Source: Niveibacterium umoris (lineage in GTDB: Bacteria; Pseudomonadota; Gammaproteobacteria; Burkholderiales; Rhodocyclaceae). Taken from it: a stretch of 64,000 nucleotides of DNA. Under the pieces are notes generated by a model that had not been told where the DNA came from, did not search any database, and saw nothing but the letters and a program-made list of their open reading frames with translations. The translations under genes were made by a program, and so were the position numbers. Where the stretch lies: NCBI RefSeq assembly GCF_014197015.1, contig NZ_JACIET010000001.1, positions 1,240,001-1,304,000 of the forward strand, read 5' to 3'. This document shows positions 35,191 to 43,866 of this stretch, one piece after another. Each line of letters starts with the position of its first letter. Within the stretch, counting starts at the first letter, position 1.

Positions 35191-35697
35191 TCACACGTCG
35201 CCGATGAAGTCCCGCTTGCCGATCGCAACGCCCTTGTGGCGCAGCAGGTCGTAGGCCGTGGTGTAGTGGAAGTAGAAATTCGGCAGCGCAAAGTCGACGA
35301 GGTAGGTCGCCCCATCCATCCGCAGCGTGCGATCGCGCAGCGGAATCACCACCGTGCGGGTATCGGCACCTACAAAATCGGCCTGAGCGAGGCTGCGCAG
35401 GAAGCCCATCGTCTTGTTGACCCGCACCCGCAGGTCTTCGAAGCTCTTCTCGTCGTCCTCGTATTTCGGCACTTCAACGCCGGCGAGACGCGCGCCGGTG
35501 CCCTTGGCGAAATCGCAGGCGATCTGCACCTGGCGCTTGAAGTCGAACATGTCCGGCGCCAGACGCGCGCTCAACAGCTCCTGGGGATCGACTGCATGCT
35601 CGGCGCAATGCGTCAGCGCACGGCTCAGCAGGGCGTCGATGTGTTCGAGGTGGCGCTGGAAGGTGCCGACCGAAAGGCGGTAGAGATCAATGGACAT
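35191..35697 (-). CDS. DUF1993 family protein
   Basis: 168 residues, no signal peptide, helical, matching the DUF1993 layout (LYRLSVGTFQRHLEHIDALLSRA at the start, then APDMFDFKRQVQIACDFAKG, and NFYFHYTTAYDLLRHKGV near the end). A GAGGAG site precedes the ATG. The fold resembles DinB-like four-helix bundles. Function unknown. It follows rmuC by 30 bases and may share its transcript. Confidence 0.85.
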   Translation of the reverse strand: MSIDLYRLSVGTFQRHLEHIDALLSRALTHCAEHAVDPQELLSARLAPDMFDFKRQVQIACDFAKGTGARLAGVEVPKYEDDEKSFEDLRVRVNKTMGFLRSLAQADFVGADTRTVVIPLRDRTLRMDGATYLVDFALPNFYFHYTTAYDLLRHKGVAIGKRDFIGDV

Positions 35698-35727
35698 CGT
35701 CTGACTCCTCGTAGGAACAGGTTGAAT

Positions 35728-37131
35728 TCAGCTTTCGTCGGATTCAATCAGCGCGCGCGGTACATCTTCAAGTTGCACCTGCTCGATCCGGGTGAAGTGG
35801 CCGGATATCTTCTTGCTTGATGTATGTACTTCCTGCACGTCTTCGTGCGCTTGCCGGATGTGGGTGGCGAGCTTCTGCATGCGTTCGTCAAAACGCGAGA
35901 AGTCTTTCGCCAGTTTGCCGAGTGCATCCTTGATCACATGGATCTGCTTGCGCGTCTCCACATCCTTGAGCACCGCGCGTGCGGTATTCAGCACCGCCAT
36001 CAGCGTCGTCGGCGACACGATCCAGACCCGGCGCTCCTGCGCGAACTGCACGACTTCCGGGTGGTAGGCATGAATCTCGGCGAACACCGCCTCGGCCGGC
36101 ACGAACATCACCGCACCATCCGAGGTTTCGCCGGCGATGATGTACTTGGAAGCGATCGCCTCGACATGGCGTTTGACGTCGGCGCGGAAGGCCGACTGGG
36201 CACCCTTGCGCTCGGCCTCGCCGGCCGACGCGTCGAACATGCGGTGGTAGTTCTCGAGCGGGAATTTGGCGTCGACGGCCACGCGGCCGGTCGGCTCCGG
36301 CAGGTTCAGCACGCAGTCAGCACGCACGCCGCTCGCAAGCTGTACCTGGAAGCCGTAGCCATCGGGCGGCAAGGCGTTCTTCACCAGCGCTTCGAGCTGC
36401 ACTTCGCCAAAGGCGCCTCGCGAGCGTTTATCGCCCAGCAGTTCCTGCAGGCTGACCACATTGGTTGTGAGGCCGTCGATCTTCTTCTGCGCCTCGTCGA
36501 TGGTCGCCAGCCGTGCCATCACGCTGGCAAAGGTCTCGTTGGTCTTCTTGAAGCCCTCGTCCAGGCGCTGATGCACGACGCCGGTGATTGCGTCCAGCCG
36601 CTCGCTTAGCACCCGCATCAAGGCTTCATTGCTGCCTGCCATCTGCAGCGACGCGGCCTTGAGCCCTTCCTGAAGCAATTCGCGGTCTGCCCGCGCCTGT
36701 TCCGCGACGCTCTTGAGCATCGCCTCGGTGAGCTGGCCCCGCAACTGTTCGTCACGGGTCGCCGCTGTCTGCGCAAGCCCGGTCAGGCGGGTCGCCAGAT
36801 CCTCGCGCTGGGCGGCAACGCCCAGGTCCATGCAGCGCCGGGTCTCGGCGACGGCGTCATTGGTTGCCCTCAGCGCCTCGAAGACTTGAGCACGCAAGCG
36901 CTCGGCGCTGTCGGCCTGCGCGCCGGCCAGACGTTCTGCCTGGCGTTCGACACCCCCGGTGAGATCGTTCTCGGTCAGGCGAAGGGCCTGCACGATGGTG
37001 TTTTCGATCTGCTGCGCGCGCGCCTCTGCCGCGACCAGCGCCGCTGCCTGGTTCGACCGGATAGACAGTACCAACCAGAGCAGAACGCCGAGGTTCGTCA
37101 CTCCAAGCAACACGGGAAGAAGCTGAGTCAT
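35728..37131 (-). CDS. rmuC: DNA recombination protein RmuC
   Basis: 467 residues from the ATG at 37131, which has AGGAAA upstream; open frame to 37191 lacks a ribosome site and a promoter-like hexamer falls in it. An N-terminal membrane anchor (residues 5-23) is followed by a long coiled coil (about 30-200). The RmuC nuclease-like domain (about 225-430) contains GDKRSRGAFGEVQLEALV, VAVDAKFPLENY and VSPTTLMAVLNTARAV. It limits DNA inversions at short repeats in E. coli. Normal family length. Confidence 0.93.
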   Translation of the reverse strand: MTQLLPVLLGVTNLGVLLWLVLSIRSNQAAALVAAEARAQQIENTIVQALRLTENDLTGGVERQAERLAGAQADSAERLRAQVFEALRATNDAVAETRRCMDLGVAAQREDLATRLTGLAQTAATRDEQLRGQLTEAMLKSVAEQARADRELLQEGLKAASLQMAGSNEALMRVLSERLDAITGVVHQRLDEGFKKTNETFASVMARLATIDEAQKKIDGLTTNVVSLQELLGDKRSRGAFGEVQLEALVKNALPPDGYGFQVQLASGVRADCVLNLPEPTGRVAVDAKFPLENYHRMFDASAGEAERKGAQSAFRADVKRHVEAIASKYIIAGETSDGAVMFVPAEAVFAEIHAYHPEVVQFAQERRVWIVSPTTLMAVLNTARAVLKDVETRKQIHVIKDALGKLAKDFSRFDERMQKLATHIRQAHEDVQEVHTSSKKISGHFTRIEQVQLEDVPRALIESDES

Positions 37132-37155
37132 GAGATTTCCTGAGTCCATGTAGCG

Positions 37156-37161
37156 AGTATA
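37156..37161 (-). promoter_or_regulatory. -10-like hexamer upstream of rmuC
   Basis: TATACT on the minus strand lies 25 bases before the rmuC ATG at 37131. Transcription would begin near 37149, which fits the shorter start. No clear -35 is seen. Confidence 0.3.
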
Positions 37162-37276
37162 CCGGCGACGCTTGCGCGGGCCGCCCCGCATCGACGCACG
37201 CAGTCAAAGCCGGATTTCTGCGCCAAGACCTGCGCCATGGCACTAAAGCTCGGTCCGGTTTGACCGTTAGCAGGCC

Positions 37277-39064
37277 ATGAACCGCACGCCTTCGGATCCG
37301 GAAATGCCATCCGAACGGCCTCGCCTGCGCGACCGCGCCGCCTGGCCGTGGATCACTGCGCTCGTTCAAGCGATCGCAGTGATCAGCGTCGGCGAAGCCG
37401 GCGTACGCCTGGAACTGGCACGACAGGGCGAAGAACAAAGGGCGCTCGTCACCGCCCATGTCGCGGGCACGCGTGCCCGCCTCGAATCGGAACTCAACTC
37501 CACACTGTATTTGTCCAGCGGCCTGGTGGCGTTTGCGAGCAGCCGCGCCAGCCAGCTCGAAGAGTCGAACGTCAAGGATCTGCTCTCGACGCTCTACAAG
37601 ACCGGGCGCAATGTACGCAACATCGTGGTGGCGCCGGGCAACCGCGTGAAGTGGGTCTACCCGCTGCAAGGCAATGAGCGTGTGCTCGGCTTGTACTACC
37701 CCGACAACCCGCAGCAATGGCCAGGCGTGAAGCGCGCCATGGAGCGGCGCCACACGATCGTGGTCGGGCCGGTGAACCTCGTGCAAGGTGGGCGCGGGCT
37801 GATTGCCCGGACGCCCGTGTTCGATACACATGGTGAGTACTGGGGCGTGGTCAGCCTGGTCGTCGATTGGGATGCCTTGCAACAAACCGCCAACCTGCAA
37901 GCGCGCACCTCGCAGTACAGGCTCGCCATCCGCGATGTCGAAGGCGATCGCGGGACGCCGATCTTCGGGGAATCTGCGGTGTTCGCCGAACGCCCGGTCA
38001 CCGCTCGGCTCGATCTTCCGGGTGGAAGCTGGACGATCGGCGCAGTGCCTGCCGATGGTTGGGTGGCCCCGTCGAGCCGTATTCATGCCTTGCGCCTGCT
38101 CTATATCGCCGTGGCGGCCCTGATTGGAACACTTGCGTTTCGCCTGGTCACCGAAACGCAGCGCCGTCAGGCTGCGTTGAGGGACCTTGCGCGCCTCAAC
38201 AGCGAACTCGAATCACGCATCGACGCCCGCACCCGTGAGCTGCGCAACGCCAACGACGAACTCGCGCGACTGGTCGAAACGCTGCGCAGAACCCAGGGCG
38301 AACTGGTGCGCAGCGAAAAGCTCTCTGCCCTCGGCGCGCTCGTTGCGGGTATCGCACATGAACTCAATACCCCCGTCGGCAACAGCCTGCTTGCCGCAAG
38401 CACGCTGGCCGACAAGCTGCGCACGCTGCTGCGTCCGGGCGTCGCGCTGCGGCGATCGGAATGGGAAGAGAGTCTCGCGCAGATGCACGAAGCCAGCGAC
38501 ATCATCACCCGCAGCCTCAGCCGCGCCGGCGAGTTGATCAGTAGCTTCAAACAGGTGGCGGCCGATCGCACTTCGGCACAACGCCGGCGCTTTGCGCTAC
38601 AGCCGACACTCCACGATCTGGCCGTGACGATGCAGCCAAGCCTGAGGCACGCGGGGCTCACCATCGAAGAGGGCAGCATCCCGGAAGTGGAACTCGACAG
38701 CTATCCCGGCCCGCTGGATCAGGTCATGATGAACCTGATCCAGAACGTGGTGCAGCACGCCTATCCCGAGGGCGGGCCGGGCCGGATCAGGATTTCAGCG
38801 ACAGCCGCCGGCGGTGAAGTGACGCTCGAAATCGCGGACTTCGGTGTGGGTATCCCCGCTGCGGATCTGCCGCGGATCTTCGACCCCTTCTTCACCACGC
38901 GGCTCGGTCAAGGCGGCACCGGACTCGGGCTGCATATCGTGCATAACATCGTCACCGGCACGCTGGGTGGAAAGATCGACGTCCAGTCAGAGCTGGGTGT
39001 CGGCACGCGTTTCATCATCTGCCTGCCGCTTCACGCGCCCAGACTGCCCGAAGACCCGGCCTGA
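37277..39064 (+). CDS. orphan sensor histidine kinase with CHASE-like input domain
   Basis: 595 residues. A first membrane helix (about 23-45) and a second (about 270-292) flank a periplasmic CHASE-like domain (NIVVAPGNRVKWVYPLQGNERVLGL, and GPVNLVQGGRGLIARTPVF). A coiled coil (300-350) leads to the H-box IAHELNTPVGNSLLAA, then N-box NLIQNVVQHAYPEGG, G1 DFGVGIPAADL, F-box FDPFFTT and G2 GGTGLGLHIV. The HELNTP H-box places it in the HWE-unlike, HATPase_c group of NtrB/DctB-type kinases. No response regulator is nearby. It is divergent from rmuC. Confidence 0.9.
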   Translation: MNRTPSDPEMPSERPRLRDRAAWPWITALVQAIAVISVGEAGVRLELARQGEEQRALVTAHVAGTRARLESELNSTLYLSSGLVAFASSRASQLEESNVKDLLSTLYKTGRNVRNIVVAPGNRVKWVYPLQGNERVLGLYYPDNPQQWPGVKRAMERRHTIVVGPVNLVQGGRGLIARTPVFDTHGEYWGVVSLVVDWDALQQTANLQARTSQYRLAIRDVEGDRGTPIFGESAVFAERPVTARLDLPGGSWTIGAVPADGWVAPSSRIHALRLLYIAVAALIGTLAFRLVTETQRRQAALRDLARLNSELESRIDARTRELRNANDELARLVETLRRTQGELVRSEKLSALGALVAGIAHELNTPVGNSLLAASTLADKLRTLLRPGVALRRSEWEESLAQMHEASDIITRSLSRAGELISSFKQVAADRTSAQRRRFALQPTLHDLAVTMQPSLRHAGLTIEEGSIPEVELDSYPGPLDQVMMNLIQNVVQHAYPEGGPGRIRISATAAGGEVTLEIADFGVGIPAADLPRIFDPFFTTRLGQGGTGLGLHIVHNIVTGTLGGKIDVQSELGVGTRFIICLPLHAPRLPEDPA

Positions 39065-39073
39065 TCAACTGAA

Positions 39074-41569
39074 TCAGGCAAGTGCGCGCAGGCTATCGAG
39101 CGGCGCTGCGCGCATGACCTTCCGGGTGCCGGCCCATCCGGTGATGACCACAGCACCTGCTGCGGCAAGGCCACCCGCAGCCAGCCCCAGCCAGCTGGGC
39201 TGGAAACCAAAACTGAAGACCTGGGTGGCCAGCGCCCAGGTGATCCCCACTGCACCGAGCAGGCCGAGCGCGCCGGCCACCAGACCGAGCGCCAGGAACT
39301 CCGCCAGCAAGGCACGACGCAACTGTGCATCGCGTGCCCCGAGGGTGCGCAGCAGCGCGAGTTCGTGCGCGCGCTCGTCATGGGTGGACTGCATTGCCGC
39401 GGCCATCACGACCAGGCCGGCGAGCAAGGCGAATCCGAAGACCAGCTTCACTGCGCCGATCAGGGTCTCCATGGTCTGCTGGAGTTGGCCGAGGATCGCC
39501 GACGCGTCGATCACCGTCAGGTTCGGAAAGGCGCGTGTCAGGCTCGCGCTGAATGTGGCGTGCCCGGGCGGCAAGTAAAAGCTGGTGATGTAGCTCGTGG
39601 GCTGGCCGGCCAGCATGGCGGGCGACCCGATGACGAAGAAGTTGACCCGCATCGAGTCCCACTCCAGCGCGCGCAGACTGGTCACCGGCGCTTCGACGCG
39701 GGTGCCGGCCACATCGAAAATCAGGCGGTCACCCACCTTCAAAGCCAGTGAGGTCGCGATGCCCTGCTCCACCGAAAACTCCGGCACTTTGCTGTTGCCA
39801 TGCCAAGCACCGGCAACCACGCGGTTGCCCGCCTGCAGCCGGGCGCTGTGGCTGAGGTTGAACTCGCGTTCGACCAGCCGCTGCGCGCGGCTGTCGGCAA
39901 AGGACTGAGGCGCGATCGGACGGTCGTTGATCGCCACCAGACGGCCGCGGATCATCGGCAAGAGATCTGGCACCGGGAGTTTTTCGGCGACAAACAGCGC
40001 ACGAATCGGCTCTAGCTGGTCGGGTTGCATGTTCAGCACGAAGCGGTTGGGCGCATCGGCGGGCAACTTGTGACGCCAGCCGTCGAGCAGGTCGGAATGT
40101 CCAACCGACAGCAAAAGCATCGCGGTAAGCCCCAGTGAGAGCGCCACCGCCTGGACGGTCGCACCGGCGGCGCGGCGCCCGAGAGCGGCGAGTCCGTACC
40201 GCCAGCCGGCACCCAGCGCGCCGGGAAAATGCCGCAGGCGTGCACAGACACCAATCAACACCCGCGCACAGGCGGCATACACCGCGATCGCCACCGCAAA
40301 ACCGCCGGTCACCCAGGCGCCGAGCTTCATGTCCCCTGCCACCCACATCATCAGGGCGGCGAGGCCGATAGCCGCGGCCAGCCAGACCAGCCTGCCGCTC
40401 GTTTCCAAGCTCGCCCATTCGCGTCGCAGCACGCGCAATGTCGACACCTGCCCCAGCCGGAGAAGTTGCGGGAGAGCGAAGCCAATCAGCAGGATCAGAC
40501 TTGCTGCGCCACCCTGCAGCGCCGGCCAGACCGATGGCAGCGGCAGCTCTGCCTCGATCAGCTTCGCGAGCATGGCCGCAAGCCCCAGATGCAGCAACAG
40601 GCCGAGCAGCGTCCCGAGCAGTGCTGCAAAGACACCCAGCAAGGCGAATTCGGTGAGGATCAGCCGCAGCAGGAAGCCTTGTGTCGCGCCGAAACAGCGC
40701 ATGACCGCACAGGCATCGAGATGGCGCAGCACGAAGCGGCGCGTGGCAAGCCCGACCGCGACCGCCGACAGCACCACCGCCAGCAGCGCGGCCAGGCTCA
40801 GGAATCGGTGCGCACGGTCGAGCATGTCGCGCAACTCGGGGCGCGCGTTGCTGATCGATTCGACGGACTCGCCGCGCCCAAGGCGCGCCTTCACCGACGG
40901 CTCAACGTGCGCCACCGCGGCCGCATCACCCGCCAGGTGCAGCCTGTAGGTCACGCGGCTCCCCGGCTGCACGAGCCCGCTGGCTGCGACGTCGCCCAGA
41001 TTCATCAACAGTCGTGGCGCAAGCGAAAAGAAATTGGCGCCGCGGTCCGGCTCATAGCTGAGGATTTCGGCAACCCGCAGCCGCAAGAGGCCGACACCGA
41101 CCTGGTCGCCAACCCCCACGCCAAGCGCACCGGCCAAGCGCTCGTCGAGCCATGCTTCGCCGCGTGACGGCCCACCGCGGACAATGCGCTCCGGCCCGTC
41201 CATGCGATCCCGCACGCGCAGACTGCCGCGCAAGGGATACGCCGGGTCGGCGGCCTTCACACCGGCAAGTTCAGCCTGCTCGCCGGTGCTGATCATGCTT
41301 GAGAACAGCCAGGTCTCGGCGATTTGTAGCCCATGTTGGCGGGCTTCCTGAGCGAAGGACGGCGGCACAGGGTGATCAGCGGTAATCACCAGATCGCCGC
41401 CCAGCAACTGGTTGGCGTCGCGGTCAAGCGCGCGACCGATGCGGTCGGTCAGAAAGGCCACGCTGCACAAGCTGGCAACCGCGAGCACCAGTGCCAGCAG
41501 CAACAAGTTCAGTTCGCCGGCGCGCAGATCGCGACGCAGACTGGCCAGGGCCAGACGAAGGTCAGACAT
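39074..41569 (-). CDS. FtsX-family ABC transporter permease (YbbP-like)
   Basis: 831 residues from the ATG at 41569; open frame upstream to 41842 overlaps the divergent gene's leader and is ignored. It begins with a cytoplasmic helix and membrane segment (ALASLRRDLRAGELNLLLLALVLAV), then a large periplasmic domain (TDRIGRALDRDANQLLGGDLVI). Two sets of FtsX-type helices follow, near residues 250-500 and 715-815, as in YbbP. In E. coli ybbP lies next to ybbA and tesA; here the ATPase and tesA pair is about 25 kb away. Role probably export or release of lipids or exported substrates; unknown. Confidence 0.88.
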   Translation of the reverse strand: MSDLRLALASLRRDLRAGELNLLLLALVLAVASLCSVAFLTDRIGRALDRDANQLLGGDLVITADHPVPPSFAQEARQHGLQIAETWLFSSMISTGEQAELAGVKAADPAYPLRGSLRVRDRMDGPERIVRGGPSRGEAWLDERLAGALGVGVGDQVGVGLLRLRVAEILSYEPDRGANFFSLAPRLLMNLGDVAASGLVQPGSRVTYRLHLAGDAAAVAHVEPSVKARLGRGESVESISNARPELRDMLDRAHRFLSLAALLAVVLSAVAVGLATRRFVLRHLDACAVMRCFGATQGFLLRLILTEFALLGVFAALLGTLLGLLLHLGLAAMLAKLIEAELPLPSVWPALQGGAASLILLIGFALPQLLRLGQVSTLRVLRREWASLETSGRLVWLAAAIGLAALMMWVAGDMKLGAWVTGGFAVAIAVYAACARVLIGVCARLRHFPGALGAGWRYGLAALGRRAAGATVQAVALSLGLTAMLLLSVGHSDLLDGWRHKLPADAPNRFVLNMQPDQLEPIRALFVAEKLPVPDLLPMIRGRLVAINDRPIAPQSFADSRAQRLVEREFNLSHSARLQAGNRVVAGAWHGNSKVPEFSVEQGIATSLALKVGDRLIFDVAGTRVEAPVTSLRALEWDSMRVNFFVIGSPAMLAGQPTSYITSFYLPPGHATFSASLTRAFPNLTVIDASAILGQLQQTMETLIGAVKLVFGFALLAGLVVMAAAMQSTHDERAHELALLRTLGARDAQLRRALLAEFLALGLVAGALGLLGAVGITWALATQVFSFGFQPSWLGLAAGGLAAAGAVVITGWAGTRKVMRAAPLDSLRALA

Positions 41570-41631
41570 CCGGAAGTCCCGCAGAAGTATCGGTATGAGA
41601 GCCACAGACGGCAAAAACGTTCCGCCGCCGC

Positions 41632-41659
41632 GCCAAGCGTGACACACATCACGCTTGGC
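41632..41659. promoter_or_regulatory. 11-bp inverted repeat in divergent promoter region
   Basis: GCCAAGCGTGA and TCACGCTTGGC flank a CACACA loop, midway between the FtsX-like and PEP-CTERM genes. It could be an operator or an RNA hairpin in a leader. Confidence 0.4.
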
Positions 41660-41716
41660 CGGGAGCGTCACAGGAATTAACAAGCCCGCAGCAAGGGGCT
41701 CACATAGCCTTGGCGG

Positions 41717-41775
41717 TGGAGCGCAAGCTCCAAGAACGGACAGGTGTCGCCCCCCCGCCTCAGGCGAACGACACC
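41717..41775 (+). promoter_or_regulatory. structured 5' leader of the PEP-CTERM gene
   Basis: Two hairpins precede the ribosome site. TGGAGC-GCAA-GCTCCA (41717-41732) has a GNRA-type loop. GGTGTCG (41743-41749) pairs with CGACACC (41769-41775) around an inner CGCC-TCA-GGCG stem. I could not match them to a known riboswitch class. Confidence 0.35.
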
Positions 41776-41808
41776 CGTCGGTTTCACACCAATCCGAGGA
41801 AACAAAAC

Positions 41809-42681
41809 ATGCAGAAGAAAATCGTTGCGGGCGTGCTGGCATTGTCAGCTGTCGCTTCGGGGAGCAGCTTTGCCGCCCCCATCAGCACGCTCCTGGGCAG
41901 TACCACCACTCCCCAGGTTCAAATGGGGCCCGAGTGGTTTAGCCGCTTTGATGCGTCGCTGATCACCAGCACGCAGTTCAACCAGCTCAAGACCAGCCCA
42001 AGCGTCAATCTGGGCCTTTACGCCACGTCCGACACGGTGAAGATCACCTACGTGGGAACCGGCGCATCGCGCGATTCAAACCTGTTCTTGGCCAGTGCTG
42101 GCGGCGCGCTCAACACCACCACCTTCTGGAATCCGATCTACGCCAGTGGTGGCACCAACAATCTGGGCACCTACAACCCGGTCAATGCCGCGAACGAACT
42201 CTTCGAAACCCGTGCGGGCTGCACCTACCCGACGGCGAAGGCCGGCAACACCTGTCTCGCGTCCCAGGTGGGCAAGTCGCGCGAAATCACAGGGCTGAGC
42301 ACAGGCACACAACTGGTTTTCGGCCTGCAGACCATTCCGCTGGTGTACGACGGCATCAATCTGCCCAACGTCGAATACTTCTTCACCGGCCCCGGCACCA
42401 ACAACGACGACCCCAAGGGCTGGAACGACGACGCCGTACACGCACATGTGTTCGCGCTGGACGCCTCGGCAAACAAGTTCCTCGTTGGCTTCGAGGACAC
42501 CTGGCTGGGGCGCGGCAGCAAGAGCGACCGCGATTTCAACGACATGGTCTTCATTTTCGAAGGCGTGGCGGTTGATAACCCCGAGCCGGTTGATCACCCG
42601 GTGCCGGCACCTTCCACCGCCGCACTGGTCGCGCTGGGCCTCGGCCTGATGGGCTGGCGTCAGCGCAAGCAGCCGCGCTGA
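41809..42681 (+). CDS. PEP-CTERM sorted protein with DUF4114-like domain
   Basis: 290 residues from the ATG after GAGGAAA. Signal peptide 1-23 (ending FAAP), a Thr/Asn-rich mature part, and a DUF4114-like block FLVGFEDTWLGRGSKSDRDFNDMVFIFEG, whose acidic residues suggest calcium binding. The C-terminus is the sorting tail: VPAPSTAALVALGLGLMGW followed by RQRKQPR, that is a PEP-type motif (VPAPS), a hydrophobic helix and a basic end. It is expected to be cut by an exosortase (EpsH/XrtA type), which is not encoded in this window. Function unknown; PEP-CTERM proteins are linked to exopolysaccharide. Confidence 0.9.
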   Translation: MQKKIVAGVLALSAVASGSSFAAPISTLLGSTTTPQVQMGPEWFSRFDASLITSTQFNQLKTSPSVNLGLYATSDTVKITYVGTGASRDSNLFLASAGGALNTTTFWNPIYASGGTNNLGTYNPVNAANELFETRAGCTYPTAKAGNTCLASQVGKSREITGLSTGTQLVFGLQTIPLVYDGINLPNVEYFFTGPGTNNDDPKGWNDDAVHAHVFALDASANKFLVGFEDTWLGRGSKSDRDFNDMVFIFEGVAVDNPEPVDHPVPAPSTAALVALGLGLMGWRQRKQPR

Positions 42682-42690
42682 GCGCATTGA

Positions 42691-42721
42691 GTCGCCTTGA
42701 TCCGACCCGGATCAAGGCGAC
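42691..42721 (+). terminator. strong hairpin after the PEP-CTERM gene
   Basis: A perfect 13-bp stem (GTCGCCTTGATCC and its complement) with loop GACCC begins 10 bases after the stop codon. No T-run follows. Confidence 0.65.
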
Positions 42722-42750
42722 CAGGTCGCATCCTGCCGACAATGCGCGGG

Positions 42751-43707
42751 ATGCACGAACCTTTCCCCTCCCACCCCTTCGGCAAGCGCCGTTACAACGC
42801 CTACAACGACTGGGTTGCACGCAATTGCGGTGGCCGCATCCAGAAAGTGTCGGTCTCTGCGGGTTTCACCTGCCCCAATCGTGATGGCACGCTCGGCACC
42901 GGCGGCTGTACCTTTTGCAACAACGCGGGCTTCACGCCCGGTTACCTCGATCCGCGCGCCGATGTGCTCGCCCAGATCGACACCGGTATCGGTTTCCTTC
43001 GGCGTCGCTACCCGAACACCCGACGCTTCATCGCCTATTTCCAGGCCTACAGCAACACCTATGGCGAGCTCGACCGCCTGCGAGCCAGCTACGAAGCCGC
43101 GCTGTCGCATCCCGCGATTGACGGGCTGGCGATCGGCACCCGCCCGGATTGTCTGCCAGACGCGGTGCTGGACTATCTCGCCGAACTGGCACAGCACAAG
43201 CACATCGAGCTCGAGATCGGCATTGAATCGGTGTCGGATGCAGCGCTGGCGCGCGTCAATCGCGGCCATGACTTCGCCTGCAGCGCCGATGCAGTGTCGC
43301 GCGCCGCATCTCGTGGACTGTTCGTGACCGGGCACCTGATCCTCGGACTGCCCGGAGAAGCGCGGCAAGACCTGCTCGACGGCGCTTTTCGCCTTTCCGC
43401 CTTGCCACTGCGCGCGCTCAAATTCCATCAACTCCAGCTGGTACGCGGCACGGCGCTCGCGCGCGACTGGCAAAACGATCCGTCGGCGGTGCCGCTCTTC
43501 GACGAAGCCGGATACCTGGCCTTGTTGGCGGACTACATCGAACGCCTGACCCCCGACATCCTGATCCAGCGTCTCGGCAGCGAGGTCCCGCCGCGCCTGA
43601 AACTGGCGCCGCACTGGAACATGCGCCTTTCCGAACTGGCGCCTAAGCTTCAAGCCGAACTGGAAGCACGCGCGTCGTTCCAGGGGATGCGCTGGCAGAA
43701 GTCCTGA
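42751..43707 (+). CDS. radical SAM protein, TIGR01212/YhcC family
   Basis: 318 residues from the ATG at 42751; an in-frame ATG at 42742 is equally possible since neither has a clear ribosome site. The cluster motif is CPNRDGTLGTGGCTFC, the non-standard Cys spacing typical of YhcC and Elp3-like proteins. RRFIAYFQAYSNTYG, IGTRPDCLPD and LEIGIESVSDAAL follow. The C-terminal half has GLFVTGHLILGLPGE. Proposed to act on RNA or a small molecule; substrate unknown. It follows the strong hairpin after the PEP-CTERM gene, so it needs its own promoter. Confidence 0.88.
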   Translation: MHEPFPSHPFGKRRYNAYNDWVARNCGGRIQKVSVSAGFTCPNRDGTLGTGGCTFCNNAGFTPGYLDPRADVLAQIDTGIGFLRRRYPNTRRFIAYFQAYSNTYGELDRLRASYEAALSHPAIDGLAIGTRPDCLPDAVLDYLAELAQHKHIELEIGIESVSDAALARVNRGHDFACSADAVSRAASRGLFVTGHLILGLPGEARQDLLDGAFRLSALPLRALKFHQLQLVRGTALARDWQNDPSAVPLFDEAGYLALLADYIERLTPDILIQRLGSEVPPRLKLAPHWNMRLSELAPKLQAELEARASFQGMRWQKS

Positions 43708-43866
43708 GCGCGCCAAAAGCACAAAAACCGACAAGACGGAAGGCTGGCTTGCGCCTACGGTTCTGCCCACACGAACAGAAGCGTTCCGCACACGACCGAC
43801 GACAGGAACGCCGGGATTCACCTGACCCCTTGGTCAGGGTCCGCATCATCCAGGAGCAACAAACCC

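Noticed and set aside
41700-41735. Possible sigma-54 promoter (TTGGC...GC) before the PEP-CTERM gene, as PEP-CTERM genes are sometimes under PrsR/sigma-54 control.
   Set aside because: The GG to GC spacing is 9 rather than the required 10 bases, and the conserved TTGC element is missing.
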